NCBI GenBank assembly: GCA_963798275.1
Contig: CAWCTB010000017.1
Coordinates: 124,001-188,000 of the forward strand
Length of the DNA: 64,000 bases
Origin: CAWCTB01 sp963798275
GTDB lineage: Bacteria; Acidobacteriota; Terriglobia; Terriglobales; Acidobacteriaceae
Direction: 5' to 3'
A model generated the notes under the pieces. It saw only the letters and a program-made list of their open reading frames with translations, was not told where the DNA came from and made no database searches. This document shows, one piece after another, positions 35,972-45,140 of this stretch. The position numbers and the translations under genes are program-made. The number at the start of each line of letters is the position of its first letter. The first letter of the stretch is position 1.

Positions 35972-36925
35972 GTGACCAACGCAGCGGAGCCTATTGTCGA
36001 CATTCGTGGGCTGAAGAAGACCTATCCCGGCAAGGTGCCTGTGGAGGCGGTCAAGGGCATCGACCTCGCGGTGCCACGCGGCGAACTGTTTGGCCTGCTC
36101 GGCCCCAACGGCGCGGGGAAGACCACGACCATTAGCATCTGCACCACGCGCTCGTTGCCCACCGGCGGCAAGGTTTCCATCGCCGGCATCGACGTGGTCG
36201 CTCACCCCGCCGAGGCGCGCCGCAACATGGGCGTGGTGACGCAGTTCAATACGCTTGACCGGCAATGCACAGTTTCGGAGAACATTTACTATCACTGCCG
36301 CTATTTCGGCCTGAGCCACGCGGCCTCGGCGGAAAAAGCGCGCGAGCTGGTCGAGCTGTTCAAGCTGACCGAGCGGGCGAAATCCTTCGTCGCGCAGCTC
36401 TCCGGCGGACTGGCGCAGCGGGTGCAGATCGCCCGCGCCATCGCGCATGAGCCGCAGGTGCTGTTTCTCGATGAACCCAGCGCCGGACTCGATCCCCAAA
36501 CCCGGCTGGCGCTGTGGGACATCATTCGCGAGCTGCGGCAGCGTGGCATCACTATCGTTCTGACCACGCACTACATGGAAGAGGCCGACGCCCTCTGCGA
36601 TCGTGTGGCCATCATCGACCACGGCAAGATTTTGGTTTGCGACACGCCCGCCAGTCTCAAGAGCAGCGTGGGAGCACAAAAAATCTTCGAGCTGCATTTG
36701 CAGCAGGGAGACTCCGACAGCCTGCCGCAGCGGCTGCGCGAATTGCCAGGGGTTGCGCTAGTGGAAGCCTATGACCGCGGATTGCGCGTCTTCACCGACG
36801 GCCGCAGTGGGCTGATTCGCCAGATCGCCGAGGTGGCGGGCGACAGCCTGCGCGATATTTCCGTCACCGAGGCCAGCTTGGAGACGGTGTTCATTAAGCT
36901 CACCGGGAGGGAACTGCGTGACTGA
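35972..36925 (+). CDS. ABC exporter ATP-binding protein, DrrA type
   Basis: The 317-residue ATPase has Walker A GPNGAGKTTT, Q-loop VVTQFNTLD, signature LSGGLAQRVQIARA, Walker B VLFLDEPSAGLD and the H-loop TTHYMEEA. The C-terminal extension (residues ~235-317) is that of the DrrA/CcmA-like export group. It works with the permease encoded eight bases inside its 3' end. The start is GTG 35972 after CGGAG. The family includes antibiotic, lipid and polysaccharide exporters; the substrate cannot be told from sequence. Confidence 0.9.
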   Translation: MTNAAEPIVDIRGLKKTYPGKVPVEAVKGIDLAVPRGELFGLLGPNGAGKTTTISICTTRSLPTGGKVSIAGIDVVAHPAEARRNMGVVTQFNTLDRQCTVSENIYYHCRYFGLSHAASAEKARELVELFKLTERAKSFVAQLSGGLAQRVQIARAIAHEPQVLFLDEPSAGLDPQTRLALWDIIRELRQRGITIVLTTHYMEEADALCDRVAIIDHGKILVCDTPASLKSSVGAQKIFELHLQQGDSDSLPQRLRELPGVALVEAYDRGLRVFTDGRSGLIRQIAEVAGDSLRDISVTEASLETVFIKLTGRELRD

Positions 36926-37718
36926 CTCCGCCATACGATGGCGCGCTTTCTGGGGACTTTTTCTGCGCGACCTCACCGTGCTGCGCCGCCAGTTCGTCGC
37001 CTTCCTGATTCGCACGGTGATGAACCCGCTGCTGTTCGTTTTTGTGTTTACCTATCTATTCCCCAAGATGGGGCAGGGGTTCCAGAGCAGCGCAGGCGCA
37101 AGCTTCGGGACGCTGATCTTGCCGGGCCTGCTGGCCGTGGGCATCTTCATTCAGGGCATTATGGCGACTGCCTTGCCGCTCTCGGTCGAGATCGGAGCAA
37201 CCCGCGAGATACACGATCGCGTCATGTCGCCGCTTCCGGTTACCTGGGTCGCCGCCCAGAAAATCGTCTTCAGCGCGTTGCAAAGCTTGCTGGCGGCGCT
37301 GGTTATCTTTCCGCTGGTGTATTTCATCCCGGTCTCGCCGGTGCAGGTGCACGTGTATAGCTGGCCCATGCTGATCGCCATCGTGGTGCTGGCGTGCCTG
37401 GTATCGGGAGCGGTCGGGCTTACCATCGGGACGTCCGTCAAGCCCGAACACATCGCGCTGATGTTCGGCATCATCGTCGTGCCCGTCACGTTTCTCGGCT
37501 GCGTCTATTACCCGTGGGCCATGATGTACAAAGTGCGCTGGCTGCAAATACTGGTGCTCATCAACCCGCTGGTCTACATGAGCGAGGGTCTTCGCACCAC
37601 GCTGACACCGGCCCTGCCGCACATGCCGGCTTGGGTAACGTTGATCGCGCTGACGGTTTCGCTGGCGATTCTTAGCTGGGTTGGAGTGAAGGGCTTTTTG
37701 CGGCGGGTGTTGACATAA
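36918..37718 (+). CDS. ABC-2 type permease, DrrB type
   Basis: The 266-residue protein has about six membrane segments and the ABC-2 family pattern (FLRDLTVLRRQFVAFLIRTVMNPLLFVFVFTYLF, IHDRVMSPLPVTWVAAQKI, VTFLGCVYYPWAMM, LINPLVYMSEGLR). It starts at GTG 36918 inside the ATPase gene, so the two are translationally coupled and form one exporter. It is intact. Confidence 0.9.
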   Translation: MTDSAIRWRAFWGLFLRDLTVLRRQFVAFLIRTVMNPLLFVFVFTYLFPKMGQGFQSSAGASFGTLILPGLLAVGIFIQGIMATALPLSVEIGATREIHDRVMSPLPVTWVAAQKIVFSALQSLLAALVIFPLVYFIPVSPVQVHVYSWPMLIAIVVLACLVSGAVGLTIGTSVKPEHIALMFGIIVVPVTFLGCVYYPWAMMYKVRWLQILVLINPLVYMSEGLRTTLTPALPHMPAWVTLIALTVSLAILSWVGVKGFLRRVLT

Positions 37719-37751
37719 AGGTCGGCATGAAAAAGAAGAGTCTACAAGCAG

Positions 37752-38084
37752 CTACCATTTCTGAACGAAGGATTGCTCCGAGTGGCGAGGGTTGACTCTG
37801 ATCATTACGAGCGCGCCCTTTGGAAACGACTGGCGTATTTTATCGACGCGCGACTCGAAAATGGTAGTGCCGCAGTCGTGATAGCCGGAGTAGAACTCAC
37901 CATCGACAGAATAGGAATAACTTATTTCCACGGTGTAGTGCGTAATGTGGAAGCGGTCCTGCATCTCGCGCACGAATTGATGTTCGATGGTGGCTTGCGC
38001 AACACGCCAGCCACTCCCCCTCAAGTGGAGAAACCACCTTGCGACAGATTGCCGCCAACCGACTAGCGCAAGCACCCCCAGCAC
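37752..38084 (-). CDS. DUF3592-like small membrane-anchored protein
   Basis: The 110 residues have a short hydrophobic N-terminus followed by a DUF3592-like domain: WRVAQATIEHQ, ISYSYSVDGEFYSGYHDC and FPKGALVMIRVNPRHSEQSF. DUF3592 proteins have no established function. The start codon is uncertain: GTG 38084 is used here, but the hydrophobic segment extends upstream in frame (LVFWAAVLGVLAL) without an ATG, so the true N-terminus may be longer. It converges on the ABC permease, 33 bases apart. Confidence 0.55.
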   Translation of the reverse strand: MLGVLALVGWRQSVARWFLHLRGSGWRVAQATIEHQFVREMQDRFHITHYTVEISYSYSVDGEFYSGYHDCGTTIFESRVDKIRQSFPKGALVMIRVNPRHSEQSFVQKW

Positions 38085-38185
38085 CGCCGCCCAAAAAACT
38101 AACGTCTTCCATGTCCGGACGAGTCTAGTAGCACTGACAACGGAAGGACAGTAGTTTTTGAATAGTTATTTACCCCGAGCATGCC

Positions 38186-39160
38186 CTAGCGGTTGTACAC
38201 CGGAATCGGTCCTCGCAGGTCCTGCCAAACCTGGTCGCACGCCTTCACGACGTCCTCGGGAAGCGGCCCATTCTCGCTGGCTACAAGATTCTCGTTCAAC
38301 TGCTGCAGGCTGGATGCCCCCAGGATCACTACGTCCGCCGCGGTGTGATGCAGCACCCAGTTCAGCGACAGGCTGACCAGCGAGCGGCCTGCGCGGTTTG
38401 CGATTTCGCGCAGCCTCTCTACTGCGTTGAAGTACTGCTCGTGCCAGTAACGGTCCTGGTAGAGCTTGTTGTTGTCGAAGCGGCTGCCTTCGGTAACGTG
38501 CTCCGGCCGATGCTTGCCAGTCAGCAAGCCGCCTGCCAGCGGGTTGTACACAATGGTTGAAACCTCGTACTCCTTGCACATCGCCAGGTATTCCTGCTCA
38601 ATGCCACGGGCCAGCAGGTTGTACATGGGTTGCGAAATATACGGAGCCGCCCAGCCACATTCGCGCGCCAGCCAGAGCATCTCCGCCACCTGCCAGCCGG
38701 CGTAATTCGACGAAGCCACGTGCCGCACCTTGCCCTGTTGCACCAGCGAGTTCATGGTCTCCAGCGACTCTTCGATGGGCACGCCGTGGTCGGGTGCATG
38801 CAGGTAGTAGATGTCGAGGTAGTCGGTTTGCAGGCGCCGCAGCGATTCGTCGATGGCACGCAGGATCGCCTGGCGCGAGAGCCCCTGCTGGTCGGGTTCG
38901 TCGCCCATCTTGAAGCGCACCTTGCTGGCGATGACCAGCTTGTCGCGGCGGCCCTTAATGGCGTTGCCCAGCAGCGTTTCCGCTACACCAGTCTGGTACA
39001 TGTTGGCGGTATCGAAAAAGTTGATGCCGGCGGCGATGCAACGATCCACCAGCATCGTCGATCCTGCCTGGTCGAGCGGCTTGCCCAGCGTCATGGTGCC
39101 GAAACACAGGCGCGAGACGGTCAAGTCGGTGTGCGGCAGCTTGCGATATTCCATGGACAT
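38186..39160 (-). CDS. Aldo/keto reductase
   Basis: The 324-residue protein is an NADPH-dependent aldo/keto reductase (TIM barrel). The catalytic tetrad is visible: Asp and Tyr in FFDTANMYQTG, Lys in LVIASKVRF, and His in DIYYLHAPDH. The C-terminal cofactor segment includes VVILGASSLQQLNENL. The class resembles AKR11/12-type oxidoreductases acting on sugars or small aldehydes; the substrate is unknown. The ATG at 39160 follows AGGAACGG. Intact, followed upstream by a GNAT gene 48 bases away on the same strand. Confidence 0.9.
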   Translation of the reverse strand: MSMEYRKLPHTDLTVSRLCFGTMTLGKPLDQAGSTMLVDRCIAAGINFFDTANMYQTGVAETLLGNAIKGRRDKLVIASKVRFKMGDEPDQQGLSRQAILRAIDESLRRLQTDYLDIYYLHAPDHGVPIEESLETMNSLVQQGKVRHVASSNYAGWQVAEMLWLARECGWAAPYISQPMYNLLARGIEQEYLAMCKEYEVSTIVYNPLAGGLLTGKHRPEHVTEGSRFDNNKLYQDRYWHEQYFNAVERLREIANRAGRSLVSLSLNWVLHHTAADVVILGASSLQQLNENLVASENGPLPEDVVKACDQVWQDLRGPIPVYNR

Positions 39161-39208
39161 GAATTCCGTTCCTATGTTTCGATTCGATCACTGCAGTCGC
39201 CGCCCCGC

Positions 39209-39689
39209 TCACAGCGGCTTGGAAAGCGTAATGAAATGCACCGGCTGCGTCGCCGTCGTGATGACCTCAGCCGACTCGATGCCGGTGGGCACGAAGCCCA
39301 GCTTCTCATAAATGGCAGACAGCTCCGGCCGCACGTTGACGATGCGAATGTCGAGCACCTCGCAGCCGCGCGCCCGCGCATAGTCCTCGGCCTCCCGCAT
39401 CATTCGCCGGCCGATACCTGACTTCTGTTTCGCTGGATCGACCGCCAGCATTCCGGCATAGGCGCGCTCACCGTTCAGCTTCACGTAAATGCAGGCCACA
39501 AGTTCGCTGCCGGAGAGCAGCAGCAAGAAAGTTGCCGTCGCCCAGCATCTTTGCTATCTGCTCGGGACTCGTTCGGTCGCCCGACTTGAAGAAGCGTTCC
39601 ACCGCGAAGGCGCGATTCACCAGCTCCGCAATGAGGGACGCTTCCACCGGGCTGGCTTCGCGAAGCAAGTAATTTTCTTCGACTTCCAT
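39209..39689 (-). CDS. GNAT-family N-acetyltransferase, one frameshift
   Basis: About 160 residues. The acetyl-CoA loop is in KQKSGIGRRMMREAEDYARARG, and the C-terminal motif is IRIVNVRPELSAIYEKLGFVPTG. The N-terminal part (MEVEENYLLREASPVEASLIAELVNRAF) lies in another frame, joined near 39525. The ATG at 39689 has GGGGAG four bases upstream. The acceptor substrate cannot be predicted. Confidence 0.82.
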
Positions 39690-39774
39690 CTCCCCATTGT
39701 GCCATCTTCGGACAGCGGCAGTTCCCAAGCCGAAGCCGTGGCAGATGCTGGTCGGAAGTGGCACAATGTTGTCA

Positions 39775-39920
39775 TGCCAAAGGACCGCAAAATGACGTAC
39801 TCTGACCACCAGGCCCAAGCTGCTCGCCAGAAGAAGCAATCGCCCAAGAAAACAGCGGCTCCCCACGACGCGACCGAACCCCCTGGCCCGGTCGCAGGAG
39901 AGACTGCCAAGAAGAAATAG
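39775..39920 (+). CDS. Small basic protein, hypothetical
   Basis: A frame of 48 codons from ATG 39775 (beginning MPKDRKMTYSDHQAQAARQ) to TAG 39918-39920 gives a Lys/Pro-rich disordered peptide ending AKKK. It is divergent from the GNAT gene and converges on the next one. No ribosome site is obvious and I do not recognise it. Confidence 0.3.
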
Positions 39921-40021
39921 CTGATGTCGTCGGGGTAACCGTTCTTCGCGATGACCGTTGTTTTCTCCTCACGCCCAGTGGATGTGCGGCTCATCCGCTC
40001 TCCCGGTTTGTGTCAGTACAT

Positions 40022-41182
40022 TCACAACACTGCCGTCTCGTGCAGCAGCTCGCCCTTGGCAAAGCGCGCGGGGCTGAGCACCTCTACCTTGTCCACGATC
40101 GTCGTCGCACCGTGCAGGATCAGGTCCGACACGATCCTTCCCGTCGAGGGTGCGTGCATCACGCCGTGACCGCTGAATCCGTTGGCGCAAAAAAATCCGC
40201 GAAGTTCCGGCACCGGACCCAGTATGCAGTGGTGATCGGGCGACATCTCGTACAAGCCCGCCCACGCCCGCTTGGGATTGACCGCCAGGTTCTCGAAGCA
40301 GGGAACGCGATCGGCCGCGCGCTCCAGGATCTTCTCGATGAACGTCGGCTCGAAATCGGTCTTGTACCCGATCGTCTCCTCCGGATCGTTCCATGCCAGC
40401 AGAAATCCCAGGCTCTCCGGGCGAAAGTGGAACCCATTCGTCATGTCGATCACCATCGGAATCTCGTGCGATACGCCATCGAACGGCTCGGTCGGCACTA
40501 GCATCCGCCGCAGAGGCTCGACCGGCAATTGCACTCCCGCCATGGCGGCCACCTGCGCCGCCCATGCGCCCGCGGCATTTACTACGGTGCGCGTGTTTAC
40601 CGGCCCGCGCGTAGTCTCGACGCTCGTAATGCCCGTTTCGTCATGCTGGATCGCTGTCACCTCTGTCGACTTCCACACCGTCGCCCCGCGTTCGCACGCC
40701 GACGTGGTGAACCCGACCATCACGCTATAGGGATCGACAAATCCGTCGGTCGGACAGAAGCTGCCACCCAAAATGTCATCCGAGCGCAACTGCGGCACGC
40801 GCTGCACGATCTCGTCTTTGCTCACCATCGTGACCTGTTTCAGCCCCAGCGACTTTTGCAACTCCTGGTTCTTGCGCAGGTAGTCGAGATGCGTCTGCTT
40901 CGTCGCCACGAAGAGGTAGCCCTGCGGCCTGTAACCTGACGGGTGTCCCAGCCGCTCTTGGAATGTGGCGTAGAAGGGAATCGAGAACAGCGACATCTGG
41001 ATGTTGATGGGCGTGGCAAACTGCGCCCGCACCCCGCCCATGCTCTTGCCGGTCGATCCCTTGCCCTGGTGCGACTCGCGCTCCACGATGAGCACGTTGG
41101 GGCAGCCGCCTTCCACCAGGTGCCACGCAATGCTCGCGCCTACGATCCCGCCGCCAACAATCACCACGTCCGCTGTCTGCAT
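40022..41182 (-). CDS. DadA-like FAD-dependent oxidoreductase
   Basis: The 386-residue flavoprotein has the dinucleotide motif ADVVIVGGGIVGASIAWHL at residues 3-21, VLIVERES, the GSTGKSMGGVRAQF flavin contact, and the C-terminal FAD segment GLYEMSPDHHCILGPVPELRGFFCANGFSGHGVMHAPSTGRIVSDL. This is the DAO superfamily (sarcosine, glycine, D-amino-acid and related oxidases or dehydrogenases). The substrate is unknown. Intact, alone on its strand between a small frame and the PagL-like gene. Confidence 0.88.
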   Translation of the reverse strand: MQTADVVIVGGGIVGASIAWHLVEGGCPNVLIVERESHQGKGSTGKSMGGVRAQFATPINIQMSLFSIPFYATFQERLGHPSGYRPQGYLFVATKQTHLDYLRKNQELQKSLGLKQVTMVSKDEIVQRVPQLRSDDILGGSFCPTDGFVDPYSVMVGFTTSACERGATVWKSTEVTAIQHDETGITSVETTRGPVNTRTVVNAAGAWAAQVAAMAGVQLPVEPLRRMLVPTEPFDGVSHEIPMVIDMTNGFHFRPESLGFLLAWNDPEETIGYKTDFEPTFIEKILERAADRVPCFENLAVNPKRAWAGLYEMSPDHHCILGPVPELRGFFCANGFSGHGVMHAPSTGRIVSDLILHGATTIVDKVEVLSPARFAKGELLHETAVL

Positions 41183-41313
41183 AATGAGGCCTCGATGAAG
41201 CGCTGCCATTGTAAATGCGGCGCACTTGCGCTCGCGGTGACAAGGCAGGCGTCACCGTGTTTTTGTGTTCCTGAAGGATGACCGGGCAGCGCCAGCAAAA
41301 CCGGTGGGGACCT

Positions 41314-42027
41314 TTACTTACGGCGCACTCGGTACCAGCTATATCCCAGCGTGAGCTGTAGTGATACAGGGACTCCGGGGTTGGAGTGGCCCAGGAAAGC
41401 ATTGGAGATGTGCTGGATGCGCATACCGAGATCGAGAGACCGCCGGGGACGCAGAAACAGGCGAGTTCCAGCATCGAAAGCCGCGGTGAAATTGAACTGC
41501 GCCGTGTCGCCCGGAGGAAAGTTGCTGGGACTGAAAAGCATGCCGCCGCTGAGTCCCAGAAAAGGCACTACGCTACGATGAGCGCCGGTAAAATTCCAGC
41601 GCGGGCCGAATGCCTCAAATCCCCCTGCGTAGTGACTTCCCATAACCCAGAAAACCTCAGCCGGAATTACGGTCATGTCCCATTCGAAGGTTCCGCGAGC
41701 CCAGCCTGGTCCGTGCTCGCGGGTTAGCACGCGGCCGACATGAAAGCCGACCGCCAGGTTGCTGATCGAACGATTGGCCGTGAAAAAGATGGGAGCCGAT
41801 ACCTGCACCACGGTCGAGCCGCCGGAAAACTGACCGCCGTAGCTCCAACCCGGATGACGGAGGACATTCGAAGGGGCGTCGCCGAGGTCCTGCGCTGACG
41901 CCAGAATAGAGAACCCCAAGAGGAGGCAGAAAAAGCTGCAGGCGGCTCTTACTACCTTGTTAAGGTTCAGGCAGACACGTCGCGTGCCGGATCGATCATC
42001 GAGGTTCGGGTTGTGGCTGGGGTTCAC
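41314..42027 (-). CDS. PagL-like outer-membrane lipid A deacylase (acyloxyacyl hydrolase family)
   Basis: The 237-residue protein starts at GTG 42027 behind GGAGGC and has a signal peptide ending SILASA-QD. The mature part alternates polar and aromatic residues as in an eight-strand barrel. Near the C-terminus RIQHISNAFLGHSNPGVPVSLQLTLGYSW matches the PagL motif, in which the His and Ser of HxSN are catalytic. PagL removes a 3-O-acyl chain from lipid A and lowers its immune and permeability properties. The third catalytic residue (Glu) is not obvious, so activity is uncertain. It follows the TonB-dependent receptor gene by 22 bases on the same strand. Confidence 0.7.
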   Translation of the reverse strand: MNPSHNPNLDDRSGTRRVCLNLNKVVRAACSFFCLLLGFSILASAQDLGDAPSNVLRHPGWSYGGQFSGGSTVVQVSAPIFFTANRSISNLAVGFHVGRVLTREHGPGWARGTFEWDMTVIPAEVFWVMGSHYAGGFEAFGPRWNFTGAHRSVVPFLGLSGGMLFSPSNFPPGDTAQFNFTAAFDAGTRLFLRPRRSLDLGMRIQHISNAFLGHSNPGVPVSLQLTLGYSWYRVRRK

Positions 42028-42049
42028 GCCTCCATCCTGTTCGCGAGTT

Positions 42050-44845
42050 CTAAAAATTCCAGGCCACACCCAGGCGAACCGTGCGCGGCGCTTCCACTGC
42101 CAGCGGCACACGTAAAAGGAACGCCGGGCCTGTGAGATCGGCTTCGCGAGTATTGCTGTTCAGATTCAGAATGTTGAACACATCGAAGTCGCCGGAAAGC
42201 ACTCCACGCCGCAACCGGAAGTCACGGGCGAGACGCACGTCGAGAGTGGAATTGAGTTGCGTCTGAAAGCCGCCGGGGTGTCCGACAGGTGTGGCCCGCA
42301 CGTAGAAAGGACCCTGATTGAAGCCGTTGACGAAGAGCAGCCGGCCGAAGGGTGCACCGTCAAAATAGGTGGCAACAGCTGCGAGATAGAAGCCGTGGGG
42401 CGCGGCATAGAAAGCCGTGATCTTGCCCATGTAGCCGCGGTCAAAGTAGGTTCTGCCCTGGGACATCACCAGGGTGTTGGGATCGATTCCCAGTGAGCCG
42501 GTGAATCCGGCGTCATTTTGCAAAGGAGAATTGCCCGGACTGGTGTTCGCCAGCGTCTGTCCGGCGGAGAAGCTCGCAGAGAATTCCCATGAATTCCGCA
42601 CCTGGGCCATGACTGACGCTTCGAAGCCCTTGTAGGTGGCATGGAGCCCGGGATTCGTCAGCAGCAGGGAATCATGTCCGAGTGCCGATGGCTTCTCGTT
42701 GTAGAGGGTCAGCACCTGGTCGTCCGCGGTGCCGGGGATGCCATCATTGCCGGGATCGATGTACTGCACCGGGGTGTAGTCGGAGGAGGGGACGCCGGGA
42801 TTTTCCAGAGCGATCAAACGATGATCATCGCGCCGGACGAAGCGTACAGAAGCAGTCAGGCGATTCGCAATACTCTGCTGTACTCCAAGGCTGATCTCAT
42901 CGGTGTAGGGACGAGAGATGTGGGAATCGATGACGGAGTACGGTCCGCCTGAGACGCGCAGCAGAGGGCCCAACTCTTGTGGCTGAGCGATTCCATCTCC
43001 GTTCGAGTCCTGCCAGCGAAACACCTGTGCTCCCAGTGCCGCAGGACTTCCGAAGTCGAGATAGCGTCCCTGCAGGAGGTGACCGTAACGCGACCAACTG
43101 CCCTGCAAAACCATCCCACGCGGCCAAAGCGGCACCACGAAGCCAAGGCGGGGCTGCAAAGTTGTCCAACTGATGCTGTTGGCCGCGCCGATGGCTTGCC
43201 CCGTCGAAGTGTCGATGCGCAGGCCGATGGGCAGGGTCAGCCACTTCCATGGCCGCCAGGAGTCTTGTATATACTCGGCGATATTCTGGACGTGTTGTTT
43301 GGCGACGGCAGGGGTATTCCAAAGTATCAGTTCGCTGCCAACGCCGTTCACGAAAACCTGTTGAGCATTTCCCATGGCATGCCAGCGATTGGTGATATTG
43401 CTGCGGTTCCAATCGAAGCCAAGGCTGAGGCTATGGCTGCCCAGGTGGCCGTACAGGATGGATTGCAGGATGCCCTGGGCCTCATATCGGGTCCGCAAGC
43501 CCGAGGTCGCCAACGGAGCCGGGCCGGTAAAGATCAGCAGCGGCAGATCGACAGCACTAATGCCCTGCACGCCATTCTGAAACCCGGACGAGACAATGGC
43601 ATTGACCACGCCAAAGCTGGCGCTGAGCGAAGTCGCCGGACCGAGCATCTGGTTCCACAATGCCTGGAATTGATTGAAGTTGTCGTTACCGCGCGTGGTG
43701 GCGCTGGGCGCAACAGTGGGCATCGCTCCTTGCCTGGAATTGAAGACGTGCTGTCCGCTGTATAGCAGATTGAGGCGTTGCGACCCGCGCGACCAGGGTG
43801 TGAAGTCGGTCAGAACACGGTTGACGCCAGTATCGATGGGCGCTGCGAAGCCTCCGAGATCTTGCGAGACCTGTTGGGTGGAGAGCGAAACGAAGAAGGG
43901 CAGCGCCGCCAATGCTGCCGGCAGCTTGCCGCCGAGCTGGGCGCTGGCGTCGATCAGCGAGTTGAGCCGCTCCGGTCCGGGAAAATCGGCTTCCTGCAGG
44001 CGAGCGTTCATGTTATCGCTCTGCAGTGAACCTCCCGAGCCGAAGAATCTGGCCCCGCCATGCAACGCACCCCCCGGTTCTGGAGCTGCCAGCACCAGGT
44101 TCTCTCCCGAGGCTTGCGCCGCCGCGGGTTTGGATGCGGTGACGACCTGGAATTCGGAAAGCGCGTCGATGCCGGGGTTGATGAGCGGCAGCCCGGGAAC
44201 ATAGGGGTTGGTTGCGTCAAGGCCGTTGAACTGATATTGATTCTCGGTCCACGAAGCGCCGAAGGCGGAGAACAGGGCTGGAACCGCCGCTTCCGTCCCA
44301 CCGATTTCCAACCGATTCGTGACTGTTGAAGGTTCCTGCGCTTGCAGCAGCGACCATATATTCCGTCCATTCGGTAATTCCTGCATCGCGAGTTCGTCGA
44401 ACTGAGTGCCGAACCAGACGTCCTCGTCAACCAGATTGACCGCAGCTGGTGTCTGCTCGCCGGCCAGCGGCGAAAGTGTGGCGCGCAAGTACAGGGTGCT
44501 GCCCGAGCGAATCTCGACGAGAATACGCCTGCTTTGCCAGCCGTCGGCGGCCAAATCGAGGTTGTAGCTTCCCCAAGTGAGCCCGGCAAATCGGAAGCGC
44601 CCGGCCGTGTCGGTTGTCGTTTCGGCAACGGGTTGCGAAGAACCTTCGCGAAACAGACGAACGTGAACGCCTGCCAGCGCGCTTCCAGAACCTTGAATCA
44701 CCCCGAGCAGGCTGGCCGAGCGCGACTGCGCTAGTCCGGAGGCCGACAACGCAACCAGCAGAATTGCGGTCCAACACGCACTGCCATGCTGACTCGAGGG
44801 ACATTGTGGGAAGGGCTTGACTGGTCTTGGCAGGTCTTCCAACAC
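42050..44845 (-). CDS. TonB-dependent receptor with carboxypeptidase-regulatory-like N-terminal domain
   Basis: The 931-residue outer-membrane protein has a signal peptide (ending SASGLAQ), then a CarboxypepD_reg-like beta-sandwich (GSALAGVHVRLFREG, TTDTAGRFRFAGLTWGSYNLDL). A plug-like region follows (ENQYQFNGLDATNPYVPG, INPGIDALSEFQVVTA), then a long beta-barrel ending in a C-terminal aromatic residue (RLGVAWNF). This Oar/SusC-like form is abundant in Acidobacteria and probably imports large polymers or their fragments. Intact. The only TonB-type energiser in the window is the SIR2-linked domain at 32614. Confidence 0.85.
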   Translation of the reverse strand: MLEDLPRPVKPFPQCPSSQHGSACWTAILLVALSASGLAQSRSASLLGVIQGSGSALAGVHVRLFREGSSQPVAETTTDTAGRFRFAGLTWGSYNLDLAADGWQSRRILVEIRSGSTLYLRATLSPLAGEQTPAAVNLVDEDVWFGTQFDELAMQELPNGRNIWSLLQAQEPSTVTNRLEIGGTEAAVPALFSAFGASWTENQYQFNGLDATNPYVPGLPLINPGIDALSEFQVVTASKPAAAQASGENLVLAAPEPGGALHGGARFFGSGGSLQSDNMNARLQEADFPGPERLNSLIDASAQLGGKLPAALAALPFFVSLSTQQVSQDLGGFAAPIDTGVNRVLTDFTPWSRGSQRLNLLYSGQHVFNSRQGAMPTVAPSATTRGNDNFNQFQALWNQMLGPATSLSASFGVVNAIVSSGFQNGVQGISAVDLPLLIFTGPAPLATSGLRTRYEAQGILQSILYGHLGSHSLSLGFDWNRSNITNRWHAMGNAQQVFVNGVGSELILWNTPAVAKQHVQNIAEYIQDSWRPWKWLTLPIGLRIDTSTGQAIGAANSISWTTLQPRLGFVVPLWPRGMVLQGSWSRYGHLLQGRYLDFGSPAALGAQVFRWQDSNGDGIAQPQELGPLLRVSGGPYSVIDSHISRPYTDEISLGVQQSIANRLTASVRFVRRDDHRLIALENPGVPSSDYTPVQYIDPGNDGIPGTADDQVLTLYNEKPSALGHDSLLLTNPGLHATYKGFEASVMAQVRNSWEFSASFSAGQTLANTSPGNSPLQNDAGFTGSLGIDPNTLVMSQGRTYFDRGYMGKITAFYAAPHGFYLAAVATYFDGAPFGRLLFVNGFNQGPFYVRATPVGHPGGFQTQLNSTLDVRLARDFRLRRGVLSGDFDVFNILNLNSNTREADLTGPAFLLRVPLAVEAPRTVRLGVAWNF

Positions 44846-45140
44846 TACTAACTCACACCGAAGAAATCGCTAACGCCAGTTTATCCCTGTCGGTCTGCGT
44901 AGGCTCGTGGAAGCGGTCGGCATCGCCACTCGAAGCGCGACGCGATGACTCCGCGTTGCTATTGCCGAGGCCGCTGTTCATTCACGGACACCCTTCGGCA
45001 AAACCGGACCTACCATTCGCTTCCCGTTCACCTGCGAGACCCCACAAGTCGCCTCGTTTTCATACAGTTGCGTCCACGACCCTTTGGCTCCCGAATTGCG
45101 CTTGTCTGGGTGTAGCGTTATCGTCACCCAGAGGTCGACC

